Assembly (NCBI GenBank): GCA_035539855.1
Contig: DATLHO010000229.1
Location: 1-17,125 of the forward strand
Reading direction: 5' to 3'
Length of the DNA stretch: 17,125 nucleotides
From: DATLHO01 sp035539855
Lineage (GTDB): Bacteria > Bacteroidota > Ignavibacteria > OLB7
This document shows positions 16,084-17,125 of this stretch, piece by piece; the stretch's first letter is position 1; each line of letters starts with the position of its first letter. A model generated the notes under the pieces. It was given only the letters and a program-made list of their open reading frames with translations, had not been told where the DNA came from and did not search any database. Position numbers and translations under genes: made by a program.

Positions 16084-16407
16084 GGCTGCTCACTCGGAGA
16101 GAGGTGGTGGGCGTGGTTGGGGGTGATCATAAGATGCCCTGTACGATATCAAACCGCGGGATGGAGATGCAGCGGGAGGCAGTAGAGGTTATGCTGGCCA
16201 CGTGCCGCAGGGGCAAGGGCGGTGCCATGTCGAGACCGGGGCTGATTGCCGTCTGCGAAATGGTGATCATAGACACACCCATCGGCACAAATAGGGGATT
16301 CCAAGCAGATTCCAGTGGATGTGCGTGATCAGGCGCTTCATGCTCTTCGTGAATCCGCCGTGACGCAGCGGGACGGGGGTGACCGGCGGTCACGGCCGAT
16401 TACTGAA
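16084..16407. other. Intergenic region, 324 bp, upstream of the two-gene operon
   Basis: No gene is supported. Besides the candidate promoter it contains GGTGATCATA twice (16122-16131 and 16262-16271), a third TGATCA at 16326-16331, and the dyad GTGACC-GGC-GGTCAC (16379-16393) just before the terminator of the upstream gene. The repeats could be binding sites, but three copies of a 6-bp palindrome are weak evidence. Confidence 0.35.
16126..16153 (-). promoter_or_regulatory. Candidate promoter for the two-gene operon
   Basis: On the minus strand TTTGAT (16148-16153) is followed 16 bp later by TATGAT (16126-16131), five of six bases matching the -10 consensus. The start codon at 16083 lies about 42 bases beyond it, giving a short leader. 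The -35 match is weak, and Bacteroidota sigma factors may use other boxes. Confidence 0.4.
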
Positions 16408-16432
16408 AACGGGGCCCTTTCGGGGCCCCGTT
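16408..16432 (-). terminator. Intrinsic terminator of the partial secreted-protein gene
   Basis: AACGGGGCCC and GGGCCCCGTT form a perfect 10-bp stem with a 5-base loop, 26 bp after the stop at 16459. On the minus strand the stem runs out into GTTTTC, giving a short T-run. It is the most convincing Rho-independent terminator in the window; the flanking sequence is A/T-rich on both sides, so it may act in both directions. Confidence 0.8.
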
Positions 16433-16458
16433 CTCTTTCGAGCGCGTATCTGTTCGGA

Positions 16459-17125
16459 TCAGCGGGCCACGGTGACCGGGACGACGGTCCGGCCGCTGGC
16501 GGTCGTGATCTGGCAGAAGTAGGTGCCGGCCGCGAGATCGCCGAGCGGGAACGCCAGGGCGCGCTCGCCGGACGGGCTCGCGGTCTCCGCGAGGATCGTC
16601 CGCACGGTCGCGCCGGTCACGTCGACGAGCGTTACCGTGAGCGGTCCCTCCTCGGCGACCGAGAAGCGCAGCGTCGTCATCGAGCCCGACGTGGCCGGGT
16701 TCGGCGCGATCGACGCGGCGGCGACGCCGGTCACCGCCCGCATCTCGACGGCGACGCGGCCGATCTCGGCCACCTGTCCGTCGAGCGCGATCTCCTCGAG
16801 ACGGTAGACGTAGCGCGAGCCGGCGACGAGCGCCCGGTCGGCGTCGACGAAGCCATAGCGCCGGGCGTCGCTGGTCGTGCCGGCGCCGACGAGTCGGGCG
16901 TCGGTTGTGTGGTCGGCAATCGTCACGAACTCCTCAGCGCCCGCGACGGAGCGCGAGAGGCGGAAGCCCGCGTTGTTCTCCTCGCTGGCGGTCGTCCAGC
17001 GCAGGATGTTCTCGCGGCCGCGGGTGTAGCCCTCGAACGAGGTCAGCTTCACCGGCAGAACGTTGTTCGCGAAGTTCGCGCCGATCGCGTACTCGCCGAC
17101 GAACGGCTGGACGTTCGAGTACAGC
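16459..17125 (-). CDS. C-terminal end of a large T9SS-secreted protein (partial)
   Basis: The frame is open to the window edge and gives 221 residues; the start lies outside. A GTG at 17052 is not taken as the start because the frame continues upstream with LPVKLTSFEG spanning it, a classic fold boundary in Bacteroidota secreted proteins. That block (KLTSFEG...ILRWTTASEENNAGF) is a fibronectin-III-like domain that commonly precedes a sorting domain. The last 85 or so residues are the T9SS sorting domain (SIAPNPATSGSMTTLRF; LGDLAAGTYFCQI). The function of the missing N-terminal part cannot be judged. Confidence 0.9.
   Translation of the reverse strand, partial: LYSNVQPFVGEYAIGANFANNVLPVKLTSFEGYTRGRENILRWTTASEENNAGFRLSRSVAGAEEFVTIADHTTDARLVGAGTTSDARRYGFVDADRALVAGSRYVYRLEEIALDGQVAEIGRVAVEMRAVTGVAAASIAPNPATSGSMTTLRFSVAEEGPLTVTLVDVTGATVRTILAETASPSGERALAFPLGDLAAGTYFCQITTASGRTVVPVTVAR

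Noticed and set aside
1..17125. CRISPR array, tRNA, rRNA, transposase or integrase
   Set aside because: No regularly spaced repeats, no tRNA-like cloverleaf with a T-arm motif noticed, and no recombinase motifs in any frame.

Overview
The window is GC-rich and almost every supportable gene lies on the minus strand, so transcription runs from high to low coordinates. Six genes encode secreted proteins ending in a type IX secretion (Por/T9SS) C-terminal sorting domain: a PNP motif near its start, a central T/D-x-x-G motif, and a closing L-x-x-G-x-Y-x-x-x-L block followed by a short basic or hydrophobic tail. Such domains, together with HYDIN-type 'choice-of-anchor D' repeats and FG-GAP repeats, point to the Bacteroidota/Chlorobiota (FCB) group. 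The high GC suggests a Kapabacteria-, Ignavibacteria- or Rhodothermia-like lineage rather than a classical low-GC Bacteroidetes, but genus and phylum cannot be fixed from this window.

Layout in transcription order. (1) 17125-16459: 3' end of a large secreted protein, closed by a clear intrinsic terminator at 16408-16432. (2) 16083-14764 and 14731-12743: two secreted proteins 32 bp apart, probably one operon, with a promoter-like sequence before the first. (3) 12367-10700: an FG-GAP (beta-propeller) secreted protein, preceded by a striking TCACGATA repeat/palindrome. (4) 10566-5496: a roughly 1,690-residue secreted protein interrupted by a frameshift near 9390, with a sugar-hydrolase-like N-terminal half, beta-propeller-like repeats and a sorting domain; a strong hairpin follows. 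(5) 5359-4637: a LolD-type ABC transporter ATPase, the only cytoplasmic protein. (6) 4332-220: a 1,370-residue multidomain surface protein. (7) 1-298: a near-perfect palindrome in which the last 79 bp of gene (6) reappear on the opposite strand across a 140-bp GC-rich inverted-repeat element.

How the genes relate. The large protein at 220-4332 looks like a fused version of the pair at 12743-16083. Its N-terminal IgGFc-binding-like block matches the second gene of the pair, and its Ig-like plus HYDIN block matches the first, both at high identity and without obvious gaps. The window is therefore a cargo island of T9SS substrates shaped by domain duplication, fission or fusion. No T9SS machinery gene, transposase, CRISPR array, tRNA or rRNA was seen. 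The best candidates for a closer look are the palindrome at the left end (biology or fold-back artefact), the split/fused paralogue set, the frameshifted giant protein and the repeated palindromic operator-like site at 12422-12445.
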